NCBI GenBank assembly: GCA_018340375.1
Contig: JAFFJZ010000008.1
Span: forward strand, 4,464,001 to 4,528,000
From: Gonatopus flavifemur
Taxonomy: Eukaryota > Arthropoda > Insecta > Hymenoptera > Dryinidae
Direction: 5' to 3'
DNA length: 64,000 nt
In this document: piece by piece, positions 49,301-59,360 of the stretch
Position numbering within the stretch: the first letter of the stretch is position 1
Layout: the number at the start of each line of letters is the position of its first letter
The notes under the pieces: model-generated
What the model saw: the letters and a program-made list of their open reading frames with translations, nothing else
What the model was told of the DNA's origin: nothing
Database searches by the model: none
Position numbers and translations under genes: made by a program

Positions 49301-50765
49301 GCCGTGACCCTGTTACAGAAATTGTAAAAATCAAAGCAGCGAGTTTAATAAATTTATGTATTGTCATAAAAATGTAGGCAGACGTGATTTTTCATAAGAT
49401 AGAAGTTATATCATGTATTTTTGGAATTTTCAGTACTGTGAATTCATAATAAAATGTATATTGTAAAATCGTATTCTTAAATTGAAAACCATGAAATTAA
49501 AAACACAGAATAGCAATAAATAGTATAGACATAACCTACTTGGAGGCCCAATACAACGACTTTGAATTCTTCCTTTGTATGTATGCACATATTTATAATA
49601 TGCACATACATTATAATCATATTGATATATGCGTGCATACATACAATGGTAAAAATGACAATAATACTCTTTCAAACACTAACAAGTAGAACTCACGATA
49701 AAACGTGTTTAAACGTACCTCTAACTCGAAACCTTGGGTGAATTCTTTTTTTTTCCTTTTTCTAGTTTGTCCGTGTACTACGCGCTTGCTACAATCCATT
49801 CGCAATTGTGTGTAATTGAACCATGGACCACGCGAAGTAAAACGTTTCCTAAAAATATAGCTGTTCAATTGTTTCTTATTCATTTAATTCAATTGGATGT
49901 TCGGTTGTTTCAATGTCCATTCAATTAAATTACGACGAACATATTTCACCACACACTGCATTCATTGCATCAATTGTATAACTGACAGTCGATGATAGCT
50001 ATTGTTTATCTTCTTCACGTCAGAAGAATTTTCGGTTGCTTAGAGTTTTATCTTTGTGCGCATTTTTAGAATTTCATCCTAAAAAGGAAATCATAACGCT
50101 TCTTCCAAGAAACTTATGATATAATCATAATAGAGGAATGGGTATCATAATACAAGAATCATATTGATTATATCAATAATATAGTAAAAATATTGCTCCC
50201 TCGTTGAATAGTATTTTGCAATACGTGGGCTAATAGGATTCAAATAGGTATTTGTTTAGACGTATCTCTGAATGAAAATTGATCGAATAGGGATATGTTT
50301 TTTCCAATGTATAAAGTGTGTATCTCATGGATTATGTAATCGATTGCAATGTCATCAACTCTTTAGTGAAAATGTTCTTTCCGCAAAGTTTAGATACTTC
50401 AAGTACATCGATGCGTATGCGAATGCATTCCTCGAGGAAACCTATTTATTTATTTATGCCTGCATGTTTCTACGCGCGCAAAGATGATGTGGCATGGAAC
50501 AAGGCGTGAATATGTATGTATTCATGAGGTCGGGGGTCACAGTCTAAATATTCATTCAAAACAAATATAAACAGCTTTGGCCCAACGACTTGCTTCCGCT
50601 ATTATGTATGCGGAACGTTTAATTTGGATTTTTCAACATCATTTCGAATCAACGTCATGTGAAACTCACACAAGGTAAAAGCTATCTGATATTTAATATT
50701 CCTCCGCTTTAAATGAAATAACCCATGTGGAAATGGAAACACGCGCTGCTACTGGCTGAGTCCTG
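46346..50765. other. Gene-free stretch, mostly AT-rich
   Basis: A degraded repeat around 48040-48470 ends in GGATCACCCTGTAT. A TTCTGAAAATTTCTCCAC tract near 47458 resembles the CCCGAGTGGAAAA family in decayed form. No gene recognised. Confidence 0.4.
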
Positions 50766-50851
50766 CCCAGACAGCATTGAATGTCCTGTGGACGTTTTAG
50801 AAACATAACCTTAGTTTTGCGCGCTTCGTCTCCGTGGAGTAGGTTTAAATA

Positions 50852-51117
50852 CACTGAGAAAACAAATATCTTGAAAAATACCATAATTTATGGATTTTCA
50901 GCGCTGGTCTGACCCGAGTCGGAATATTCACTTGCATGAATCTGTAAAAGTACCATAATTTCTTGGACTTTTTGAAATAAGTATGGTACCTTCCGTATAA
51001 AAGTCAAAGACATTATGGTACTTTTAGAGGTCTTTTCAGGTAAATATTTAGACTCGGTCAGACCAGCGCAGAAAATCCATAAATTATGGTACTTTTTAAG
51101 AAACCTTTTTCTCCGTG
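50852..51117. mobile_element. CACTGAGAAAAC ... TTTTTCTCCGTG MITE, TA duplication
   Basis: The flanks are TA (50850-50851 and 51118-51119). Nested inverted blocks run inward: ACCATAATTTATGGATTTTC, CAGCGCTGGTCTGACC and CGAGTC on the left are mirrored on the right. The central AAAGTACCATAATTTCTTGG pairs with AAGACATTATGGTACTTTT. It is a relative of 52717. Confidence 0.8.
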
Positions 51118-51437
51118 TACGTTCAGAGAACGTTCATTTTTGATGCACTTGAATACGTTCCCAGTACGTCTTTTTCATCTACCACGGGACGTTCTCGTTA
51201 CGTTTCCCAAACGTACTTTCATGAAAACTAACCTATACAAACATACGCGTAGTATCACAGAACGTCATTGACATCTTCATTGAACACGTCCCCAGAACGT
51301 CGCATGGTGGACATAAATTGAACATCACAGAACATTTGTATGTCCCTGAGACGTACATGCGACGTTTTTAGAAGGTCCTGGGATTTTATTTGGACGTTTT
51401 CTGTGAGAGCAAGTACGTTTTATGAACGTTCAGAAAA

Positions 51438-51767
51438 CCTCCCGATGCTATCCGGGATGTTGCCGGAGTTGCCAGTACCGGCAGATCCAAAACTGCCATT
51501 ATGGAGCCAGTTTAATTGACGGTACTGGCAAGGAGTCAAAATGATAACATCATTTTGCATAAGGGCCAGTAGAACATTTACAATAGCGTCGGTACCGATT
51601 TTTAATGAGAGCCAACTATGGCGGAACTCTGACATGACAACAGAACCAATTGTTCTGTCATACCTGGATGAGAAGTGGCAGAGAGTCAAATGATACATCC
51701 TATGTAGAAATTCAGACCCAACCCAGTACTGGCACATTGCTGGTAATTAGAGATTCCCGGAGTTATA
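51438..51767. repeat. CCAGTACTGG-family repeat (copy 2)
   Basis: GCCGGAGTTGCCAGTACCGG, GACGGTACTGGCAAGGAGTC and CCCAGTACTGGCAC recur. The segment GCCGGAGTT...CAAAATGATAACAT is homologous to 40622-40790. It lies within DNA rich in GAACGTTC motifs. Exact ends are not resolved. Confidence 0.45.
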
Positions 51768-51879
51768 TTTCAAGTGAAAAAAAAAAATACATTGAATTTG
51801 AACTTTGTGAATCTATTTTTCTCATCACCATTATCTGAGAAAGACGCTTCGGAAGTGGTTTCATGAACGTTCACTGGGC

Positions 51880-51965
51880 AAGGATTGAACCCGGGACCTG
51901 CGAGTGAGAAACAGAGTCTCCATCACATCAGCTAATCTCTGAGTTGACAACGGACCACCTCAATT
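51880..51965 (-). repeat. tRNA-derived SINE-like or tRNA-like relic
   Basis: Read on the minus strand, GGGTTCAATCC is a good tRNA B-box and GATTAGCTGATGTGATGG a weak A-box. CTCTGTTTCTCACTCGCAGG lies between them. No full cloverleaf closes, so a functional tRNA is unlikely. An internal pol III promoter relic of a SINE is the best reading. Confidence 0.4.
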
Positions 51966-52004
51966 CCCATTTATTGTACTAATTTCCTTGAAGTCACACA
52001 ATTT

Positions 52005-52040
52005 ATAATAGATCCCCTGTCCAGTGTGGGGATCTATTAT
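52005..52040. other. Perfect 13-bp stem, 10-nt loop hairpin
   Basis: ATAATAGATCCCC (52005-52017) pairs perfectly with GGGGATCTATTAT (52028-52040). It lies just downstream of the SINE-like relic. It may be the tip of a very small inverted-repeat element; no transcript context is visible. Confidence 0.5.
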
Positions 52041-52716
52041 TCTAATTTTGGCAGAAACGATTGGGGCACGGAAAGCAATGTGTATCATTTCAAGATTGTG
52101 CCAAGTTTTGCTGTCAGACTCGACCAAGCTCCTTCAACTTTGTCCCTCCCTCTACCAATGATCAATTTCTATATAATATGATACTCAAGTTCTCTCTTTT
52201 TACGACAAAGAGGTTCGGATAAGCATACTGTTTAAAGCACAACGAGGTCAAAATTTAATTCGCACTTTGATGAAAAAAAAGTGTGTCACTGTCTAAAATT
52301 GATGCCATAAGAGATTTGTCTTTTTTTTCATCTCACTTCGTGGTTTTATCAAATCTCTCTTGATATCATATATGCTTGTCCTTCCCCAACCAACATGCTC
52401 AAACGGCTAAGCTCGTAGTCTCTTACGGCAAGTTCAAAAGTAAATCAAGGCTGATGAAGGAATGAATCCTACTGATTCCGATGAGCAAAGGATCCAATAT
52501 CCAAAAAGCAGAATATTTTTCCAAAGTGAGAGGGAATTTGCCCCCCCCCCTCCCCCCTCACCTCTCCTAATCCGGAGACGAATTCGGCCATCAAAATAAG
52601 AAAACAGTTCTGATAATTCTTACAGTGCCGACAACTTTTTTATGCGTGAATATTCGGAGCGAATAAAAATAAGTCTATTGTAACGTTATGAGCATATCAT
52701 GACTTCTAGACGTTCA

Positions 52717-52951
52717 CACGGAGAAAATGAATGCGTTCAGAAGTGCCATAATTTATTGAGGATCAGCGCCAGTCTGTGACGGATAAAGTTATTTACCTGA
52801 ATTTGTTTCTAGAAGTATCATAATTAGATGGGTTTCTCCAAGAAAATATGATACTTTTCACGCTATATTCAGGTCAATAATTTTATCTATCACAGACTGG
52901 CGCTGATCCTCAATAAATTACGGGACTTTTTGAAATATATTTTTCTGCGTG
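52717..52951. mobile_element. CACGGAGAAAATG ... TTTTTCTGCGTG MITE, diverged relative of 50852
   Basis: It has the same order of inverted blocks as 50852: ATAATTTATTGAGGATCAGC, GCCAGTCTGTGA and TATTTACCTGAAT, then the mirror images. The flanks are CA and TA. It shares CAGCGC(C/T)(A/G)GTCTG with 50852 but is otherwise diverged. Confidence 0.7.
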
Positions 52952-53016
52952 TAGAGAACCTCTTCTAGGTTTTATAAACATTTCATAAACGTTCCATTGG
53001 CAGGTTGGGTTGTCTG

Positions 53017-53530
53017 TACCGAGAGAAAAAGCATGTTCTGAACGCAAAGCAGCCCTTCACGCTTCTAACTCTGCTGTTACGACGTACTTTTAACGCATGG
53101 CAATATGCTTAGAAGGCATGGGACTCATATTCAAAAAGCATGGGCTCGTGCGTTTAACGCACGTTATAATAACTGCGTTACCCAATCAGAAAAATCCGGA
53201 TTATGCCAATGTTGACAACAGGTTACTGTGCCAGTATTGGGACTCCAATACTTGACCAGACCGTACGGAATCAGTACTGGAAACATAGAAATACAGTACT
53301 GCGCCTGTACTGGTAAACCAGTACTGAGAGCCTCATGTCGGCCAGGTACTGATCAAATAATAATGTTAGCACTAATCCCCAGTACAGAAAAGCGTTATCA
53401 TCCCAGACAAATGCCAGTAGCCTGCCAGTCTTGGCCAGTACTGGTGCAGTACTACGCCTGTGGTAAATTTTTAGTTGGGTAGGAGCGCGAAGTGCTCCCT
53501 CGCGTTTAGACCCTGCTTTTTTCCTCATTG
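53017..53530. mobile_element. CACCGAAAG-family MITE interrupted by a CCAGTACTGG element, TG duplication
   Basis: The left end TACCGAGAGAAAAAGCATG and right end CATGCTTTTT-like/CCTCATTG are flanked by TG (53015-53016 and 53531-53532). Its left part is nearly identical to 7297 (AACGCATGGCAATATGCTTAG, CTCGTGCGTTTAACGC). Removing 299 bp plus one TA leaves 213 bp, the same length as the intact copy. Confidence 0.8.
53181..53479. mobile_element. CCCAATCAG ... GTTGGG element with AGTACT-iterated core, TA duplication, nested
   Basis: The flanks are TA (53179-53180 and 53480-53481). The uninterrupted paralogue at 7450-7465 supplies the empty site (TGCTTTAGAAGCG against TGCGTTA/TAGGAGCG), so a 2-bp TA duplication is directly supported. 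The interior repeats CCAGTACTG, CAGTACTGG and GCCAGTA, and contains GTTATCATCCCAGAC shared with 30190 and 31440. Confidence 0.85.
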
Positions 53531-54596
53531 TGGGTGAAAACATTCGCCGAAATCTATTAGCCAAGTGCACAGAAAAAAGAGAATGACAATTTTGTCTTCA
53601 TATAGCACAATAAAGGTGCGTTTAATTGTCTTCTCCACAGCATATATGACAATAAAAGTAAAGTAAGTGAAAAAAATTACAGTTCCCAAACGTAAATCCA
53701 GCAGTTCGATCATCTGATGAATAATATTACTGCATATTGTGAAATATTCGATTTGAAGGCCTGGAGCCCTTCCTTCCTTGTGTCGTAACTTTTTAACAAT
53801 ATTCGTTACAGTATTTTCCCTTACAGAAATCGATTAGGTAGCTTACAACTGTTCATTTCACCTGTTCAAGTGTTTCATCAAAACTTTCTGTGAAAAGTTG
53901 AAGCGATTAGACGATAAATTTCAGCCGATGTCTCGAGGGTCATAAATATGATTGCATTCTTACTAGAAAATAAAAAGAAAACAATTTTCAATGTTTTATA
54001 ATATCAGAATAACACTAAAATATGTAATTTCAGTATACTAGAGAAAGAAACAAAAAAAATACTTCCACATTTTTCGCATCATAATGTCTTTTCTCTTGAC
54101 TCGTTTTTATGCATTCATTTACGTAAAGGTTTCCATGCGTTATCTCATATTGACGTTATTGGCTGACTACTCAGAAGATAAGATGTTTACATGATGTGTT
54201 GCCGTGAACCATGATGATATATTTTTTCACCACCCCTTGTGCATAAGAAGATTCGAAAGAGCAACTAAGTTTGCGATAACCTTTGTATGTATATGTATTT
54301 GTATTTATCCGAATACGTACGCTAAGAAATCTCACTTCATATACACTTTAAAATTCTATATCAAAGAGAAAATGTGGTTTTCATGTGCTCGAGGTACTTG
54401 ATAGTACTAAGAAATATTATCGATCATCATTGTGGGATTCAAATAGCGTTTTATGTATAATCATTTAGTCATTCCCGGAACTATTACGAAGTGTTCGATT
54501 TCCCTCTTCAAACTTGAATCCCCAACTCCGCAAAACATGAGAATATTGATCGGTACCTAGCTAACCAAAGCTGATAAATAACTGGTCAATTATTAC

Positions 54597-54777
54597 TAGG
54601 GGTGCGCGAGTACTCGAAAAAATCGAATACAAGAATTGGACCCGAGTGTCGAGTTTGTGGCGAGTTGAATTTTTACGACTACCCGACATTTTCGGGTTAC
54701 TCGATTCAGTTGAACCACCCGATGAAATCGAGTTACTCGATTTCTTTCAAGTTAGAAATATTTCAACTTGAAAAGTT
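54597..54777. mobile_element. Truncated hAT-type MITE (TAGGGGTGCGC end), TACTCGA core
   Basis: It begins TAGGGGTGCGCGAGTACTCG, related to the terminus at 14547, and iterates TACTCGA and GAGTTACTCGAT. No right terminus is found: the sequence runs directly into a mariner transposase relic at 54778. Confidence 0.55.
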
Positions 54778-54939
54778 GAGATCCAAGCTGAATCGAAGAG
54801 AGAGCTGAAAGCCATCCCGGAAACCGACTTTGACAACTGTTTCGAAGATTTGAAAATACGTTGATATAAGTGCATTGTATTCGGGAAGGGGGGGGGGGGG
54901 GATTACTTCGAAGGCGATGAACTTGATTCGGGAGAATAA
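54778..54939 (+). pseudogene. mariner-type transposase C-terminal relic with poly-G tract (copy 2)
   Basis: It is nearly identical to the relic at 15636 but has FEDW changed to FEDL, a premature TGA before the poly-G tract, and 14 G instead of 13. DYFEGDEL follows the tract. The 3' end CATTTTTTGGACACAG again resembles a mariner terminus and reaches about 54988. It is sandwiched between a truncated hAT MITE and a CCCAAGCAGCACC element, each broken at the join. Confidence 0.65.
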
Positions 54940-54995
54940 ATAAAGATTTTTGAAAATGAATGCTATGTCGCCTCATTTTTTGGACACAGCAGCAG

Positions 54996-55240
54996 TCCAA
55001 GCAGCACCGGAATATACTATGAACGTTCTTCGAATATTCGAAATATGTTCCATGCACATTCGAATGAGACCATTTTATAGGTGCTTTGCATATTCATCGA
55101 ACGTATGTAATCGAACATACAGCGGTACGTTGATTGAACGTCAATTGAATGTATATCGTACATTCCGAATTTACGTTCTAAGCATATTTAAAACAGTCTC
55201 ATTCGAACATTCTATGAACATTCATTATATGTTTTTCGTA
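54996..55240 (+). mobile_element. CCCAAGCAGCACC-family element, 3' end lost
   Basis: It begins TCCAAGCAGCACCGGAATAT immediately after a mariner relic and follows the family sequence to about 55240 (CATTATATGTTTTTCGTATC). No GCTGCTTGGG end is found. It contains an open frame of 127 codons (54950-55333) that reads through the element; I regard this as chance. Confidence 0.6.
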
Positions 55241-55299
55241 TCGAGTGATTGTCCATCTCTATGTCCGTATTGGCGACCAAAAATTGGGCCTTTAAAAAT

Positions 55300-57950
55300 G
55301 ATCAATTTCCCACAATCATCATTCAATGAATGAACATGCGTATAGAGATCCTACATGATTCCCAAATCATTGATCAATTATTAGCAAATGTCATTGGAAT
55401 CAATCAAATTGACCAATGATTGGAACCAGTCCATGGTTGGCTGGGTATTTCACTCTCAGTGAATCCTCCATCTTCAACCTATCGACTTGGTGCACATGGT
55501 GCAATCCAAATCCTCCCAGTTTATGAATCTTTCCCTGCAAATCTTACAGATTTCCCTTGCTGATTCGTATTTTCGGTCCAAACGGCGGGAATGTTATGTC
55601 ACCTAAAATGATTCTCATCATTTTTAGTAAACAAGGAACGCGTCAAGAATTACTGAACTTGTTACTACTATTCGCAGAAACAGATACTGAACAAAGTTTT
55701 TCTTGAATTTGAGTAACCATCCAACTTTCGAAAACTCTTAGTTAATAGAACAACGAAATTTTTGTTGCCACAACCTACCATTTCCATTCAAATAGATCAA
55801 GGACTCGATCTATTCGAGTCAAAAGTACAGGAAAACTAACTGTACACTTTTCCCAGTGTACTAATTCGTAGACGGTGATTTGAATTTCAAAAATATCGAC
55901 ATTTGCCGTGTAAGGGCAAGGGTATTTCAAAATCTCGATACGTTTTGTGAATCTCCTTTGCTTTGTAGCCATTACGTAATTAACCCAGAAATGCGGAATG
56001 TGGTGCAGCAGACAAAAATGAATATTCTACAATCATGTCGTAGTGAACGAGGATTCTTTACATGTTGCTTATACTTGTGTTCGTTCACATTTGAACACGA
56101 CGACCTCTGCTGACGTCAGCTTTTCTCGAGGCCTCCTCCTTTGCTGGACTAATATGGCCAGACCGGTCGGTTGGACGGTTGGTCGGTTGCTTGTGGTCCC
56201 CCAGGGGCCTCACTCACACAATCCTCTTGGTGTCGTACATGTGCTTGTATATGTAGGTAGCTAGTGAAGACACATAGGATTGTACAAGGTGTCTCAAAAG
56301 TAGGTACGGCCTCGTGTTTCCTTTTTTTCTACAGCCTCTTTGCACCGTTATAGCCCCAGGTTCGTTGAGCTTTGTTGTAAAATGGATTTCTCAAAAATCT
56401 GTTTTTCAAATTCTTTAAGCTTTTTTCAAAGGCATTTTATAAAATACACTCCGTTATTCTTATTGACAAAAAAATGGAAGGAAAATCAGGAGAGATAATG
56501 ATTGATTAAATTTGTATTGATATAGATCGAATATATCATTCGATCACAATTTCCCGTTAAATAATTTAAAAAATCTGAATTTGAGATATAATTGAATTTA
56601 ATTTACGTGTCATCTCGATTAGAGGGTTGATTGAATTCCACATAGGAATCCACGTTTTGAAGATGTCGCTAAACGAGTTCAGGATATCTTATGCAATGCC
56701 AAAAGATATCTTTTTGATGTCCAAAACAGTTCTTAGTTCTAAAAGATCTGTAAAAGACCTCTAAAATATATCTTGCCGAAACCTCCAAAGATATATTTCG
56801 ACGTCGTATAAGACATCTTGAATTTTTCTTAAGCATCAAAAAAATTGAATTCGATCGTTGAATAATCAATAACACTTTGAATACTTGAAAATATCTGTAA
56901 AAGGTCGTTCGATATCAATACACTGCGACTGGATCCTTTCCGATTGCAAGGAAACACAACAATATAGTATTAAAATTTTAGAAAGTACAAATTCCACAGT
57001 TATATACTTGTTAATTTAACTTCAGCGTCAGATTTCATGATAATGTTAATGAGAATTGCTTGGAAACGAATTAATCGTTTTTTGAAATGAACGAAATAGC
57101 GTGTATCGATATTTTCTGATCGACGTGATGTCATCAAAGATTTCAAAATACAGCGATAAACGTGAAAACGATCTCATGTGATTGCTGAATCACGAAAATG
57201 GAATAAAAATATCGTCTCTCGGACATAAAAACCAACACGGATATATTTTCATTATATTGATTGAAATAGACATCAACTCGGCCAATTATAATGATAAATT
57301 GAAAGTATCATTACACAACCGAAGGTATATTGTCAATGATTAATGAAGTACGATGAATGTGTGTAATTTTCAAGAACTACTTGTTGGCAAATATTTGAAG
57401 TACGGAGGATACGGTGTTGGGATAAGTTTGTGCGCAAAAGTTCGCGAACTTACGTAGGATTGATTGTGAAGAGGATCAACATCGAGATGCTTAATTTGAT
57501 CGTGTCGTTCACTCTCTTAGCGTCATACTCGCGAGAGCACAAAAGAAATGGTATGAATTCGACGCAATAAAAGGACAATGATATCTTGATAACCGAGTCT
57601 TTGAAAAACAACAACAAAGTATGGCAGAGAAAAGCATCTCCTGATATTATTGCTTTCTTTTCTCGGTCATTGCCGTTACCGATGCAACTTGCCCGCATGC
57701 ACATATATCGTGCAGGTGCAACACACTTCGTCATTAATTCGATATCAATATAAATATATCCGTACACGACGTTCGAAAGAGGGATTGGAAAGAACTTGGT
57801 ATAATTCGAAAGAAAATATTCGGAGGATCATCATTTTTCAACGAGGACACCAATCTTTCAAACACGTTGAACGAATTTTTGTTATGTTCTCATAATTTAT
57901 AAAGCATTTTCACTTTTTTGCGTAATTATATTTGATGTCTTCTGTATGCA
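55300..57950. other. Gene-free stretch
   Basis: A CpG/GC-richer part at about 56100-56260 (CCGGTCGGTTGGACGGTTGG) could be regulatory or exonic, but no frame or domain supports that. The AAGATATCTT relic is at 56660. The remainder is AT-rich. Confidence 0.4.
56660..56825. repeat. Diverged copy of the AAGATATCTT/AAGACATCTT family
   Basis: GGATATCTTATGCAATGCC, AAAGATATCTTTTTGATG, AAAGATCTGTAAAAGACC and AAGACATCTTGA recur. It shares the TATGCAATGCC landmark with 1215-1490 and the motif set with the intact element at 7537. Confidence 0.45.
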
Positions 57951-57954
57951 CCTG

Positions 57955-58095
57955 CCCAAGCAGCACCAGAATATACTATGAATGTTCTTCGAATATTCAA
58001 AATATGTTCTATGCACATTCCAATGAGACCGTTTTATAGATGCTGTGCATATTCATCGAACGTATATAATCGAATATATCGTACCGTCGGGCGAA
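57955..58095 (+). mobile_element. CCCAAGCAGCACC-family element, left half only
   Basis: CCCAAGCAGCACCAGAATAT begins the copy, which follows the family through TCGAACGTATATAATCG and stops near 58095 at a GTACCGTCGGGCGAACG junction. The right half and target duplication are absent. Confidence 0.6.
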
Positions 58096-58760
58096 CGTTA
58101 GCTTGGTACAACAATTCTGTATGCACTAAAGAAATTCCTGTCTAGACCGATATTTCGATTGTATTAAAGTCCTTTTGAAGAGTTTAGAATACACTATTTT
58201 ACGGTATTGATGATCTCTATATAATTTGTACAAAATTTCGATCGATATTGTATAGAAAACTTGATAAACAAAATAGATGATTTCAAAAAAGAATATTTAT
58301 ATAAAATGCGTCTTGATGTAGCGTTGGCATAAAAATAAAAATCACGACGTCAAGAACGTTGAACTTCATAATATCCTGAAACGTACATTCCTTCAGTTAG
58401 CTACAGCATAGTCTGGCGAAAAAGACTGCGCCAACCGGGAGGTACTCTCCTTTTTTTATACAAGTCAATTACACAGAGAAACCTGAAAGACCGGAGAATC
58501 TCTCTCGTTCGCATACACATAAATGAATTGTAACTCCCTAACCACTTCGATCTAGGGTGAATGTTTCAATATATTATAAGATTCAACATACAGGAAAAAG
58601 ATTAAGTTTTATCATCCGACAAACTGATGGTTATGACAACAGAACGCTCTAGGAGTAGTGGGTTTTGGATTGAATTTTCTCAACGTGAAGGTGAAGGGAT
58701 GGTGATTTGATCTTGTGACTTGATAAAATTTTGGAATGATGTTTAGACATTCAACCAGGT

Positions 58761-59113
58761 CCCAGAGTGGAAAAAATGTTCAAAATTATACATAGGTGTA
58801 TATAAATAGTACTCTCTAAATCTTAAAGAGTGAGAATATACGTGTTTCATTCTACTGAGTCTCAGAAGTGAGCTAGTCTGCGTCAAGTAGGATTTTTACT
58901 CGTTTCGAATGAACCCTCAGTCTTTTAGAGTGAAAGATTTATTCTGGGATTGGAATAGTTGTGAGTTTCAAACCTCAAATCTTAGAGTATCACCCTAGAA
59001 GAGTGGAAATTGCATTCGAAATTTCGACAAGTTCACTTTTGGTTGACTAAACAATGAAATCTCAGTCTAAAAATTTTAAAGAGTATATAATTTAAAAACC
59101 TTTTCCATCTGGG
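58761..59113. mobile_element. CCCAGAGTGGAAAAA-ended element, host of a nested element
   Basis: The left part CCCAGAGTGGAAAAAATG then TTCAAAATTATA is completed at 59084-59113 by ATAATTTAAAAACC and TTTTCCATCTGGG. The intervening 272 bp is the CTCTCTAAA element at 58812-59083. The intact relative is at 59241-59360. Confidence 0.6.
58812..59083. mobile_element. CTCTCTAAATC-ended 272-bp element, TA duplication, nested
   Basis: CTCTCTAAATCTTAAAGAGTG at the left and TCTAAAAATTTTAAAGAG at the right are flanked by TA (58810-58811 and 59084-59085). It is inserted in the CCCAGAGTGG element. It matches 42338-42609 in the opposite orientation (TAGTCTGCGTC/GGACTGGCTC, ACTCGTTTCGAATGAACCC). Confidence 0.75.
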
Positions 59114-59240
59114 TCAGATCTAAGATTTAGTTTTTTTATTTTCAGCTAAATAATATAGAACTGAAAGTGTTGGTCGATTTTTGTAACCTTTCTGAACTTG
59201 ATTTGACAATTTTTAATACCAGGAATATTGAAAGTTATAT

Positions 59241-59360
59241 CCCGAGTGGAAAAATTTTCAAAATTATATATAATTTTTATATAATTCAATATAATTTATA
59301 TATAATTCAGATATAATTCAATATAAATTTTATGCAATTTTGAAGATTTTTCCACTCGGG
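59241..59360. mobile_element. CCCGAGTGGAAAAATTTTC-ended palindromic MITE, AT duplication
   Basis: CCCGAGTGGAAAAATTTTCA and its near-perfect inverse enclose an AT-rich middle of ATATAATT units. The flanks are AT (59239-59240 and 59361-59362). Related ends are embedded at 14070-14103, 17452-17475, 23128-23160 and 58761, mostly inside hAT elements. Confidence 0.7.

Noticed and set aside
54950..55333. 127-codon plus-strand frame
   Set aside because: It runs through a mariner 3' terminus and a CCCAAGCAGCACC element; its translation matches frames from other copies of that repeat, not a protein family.
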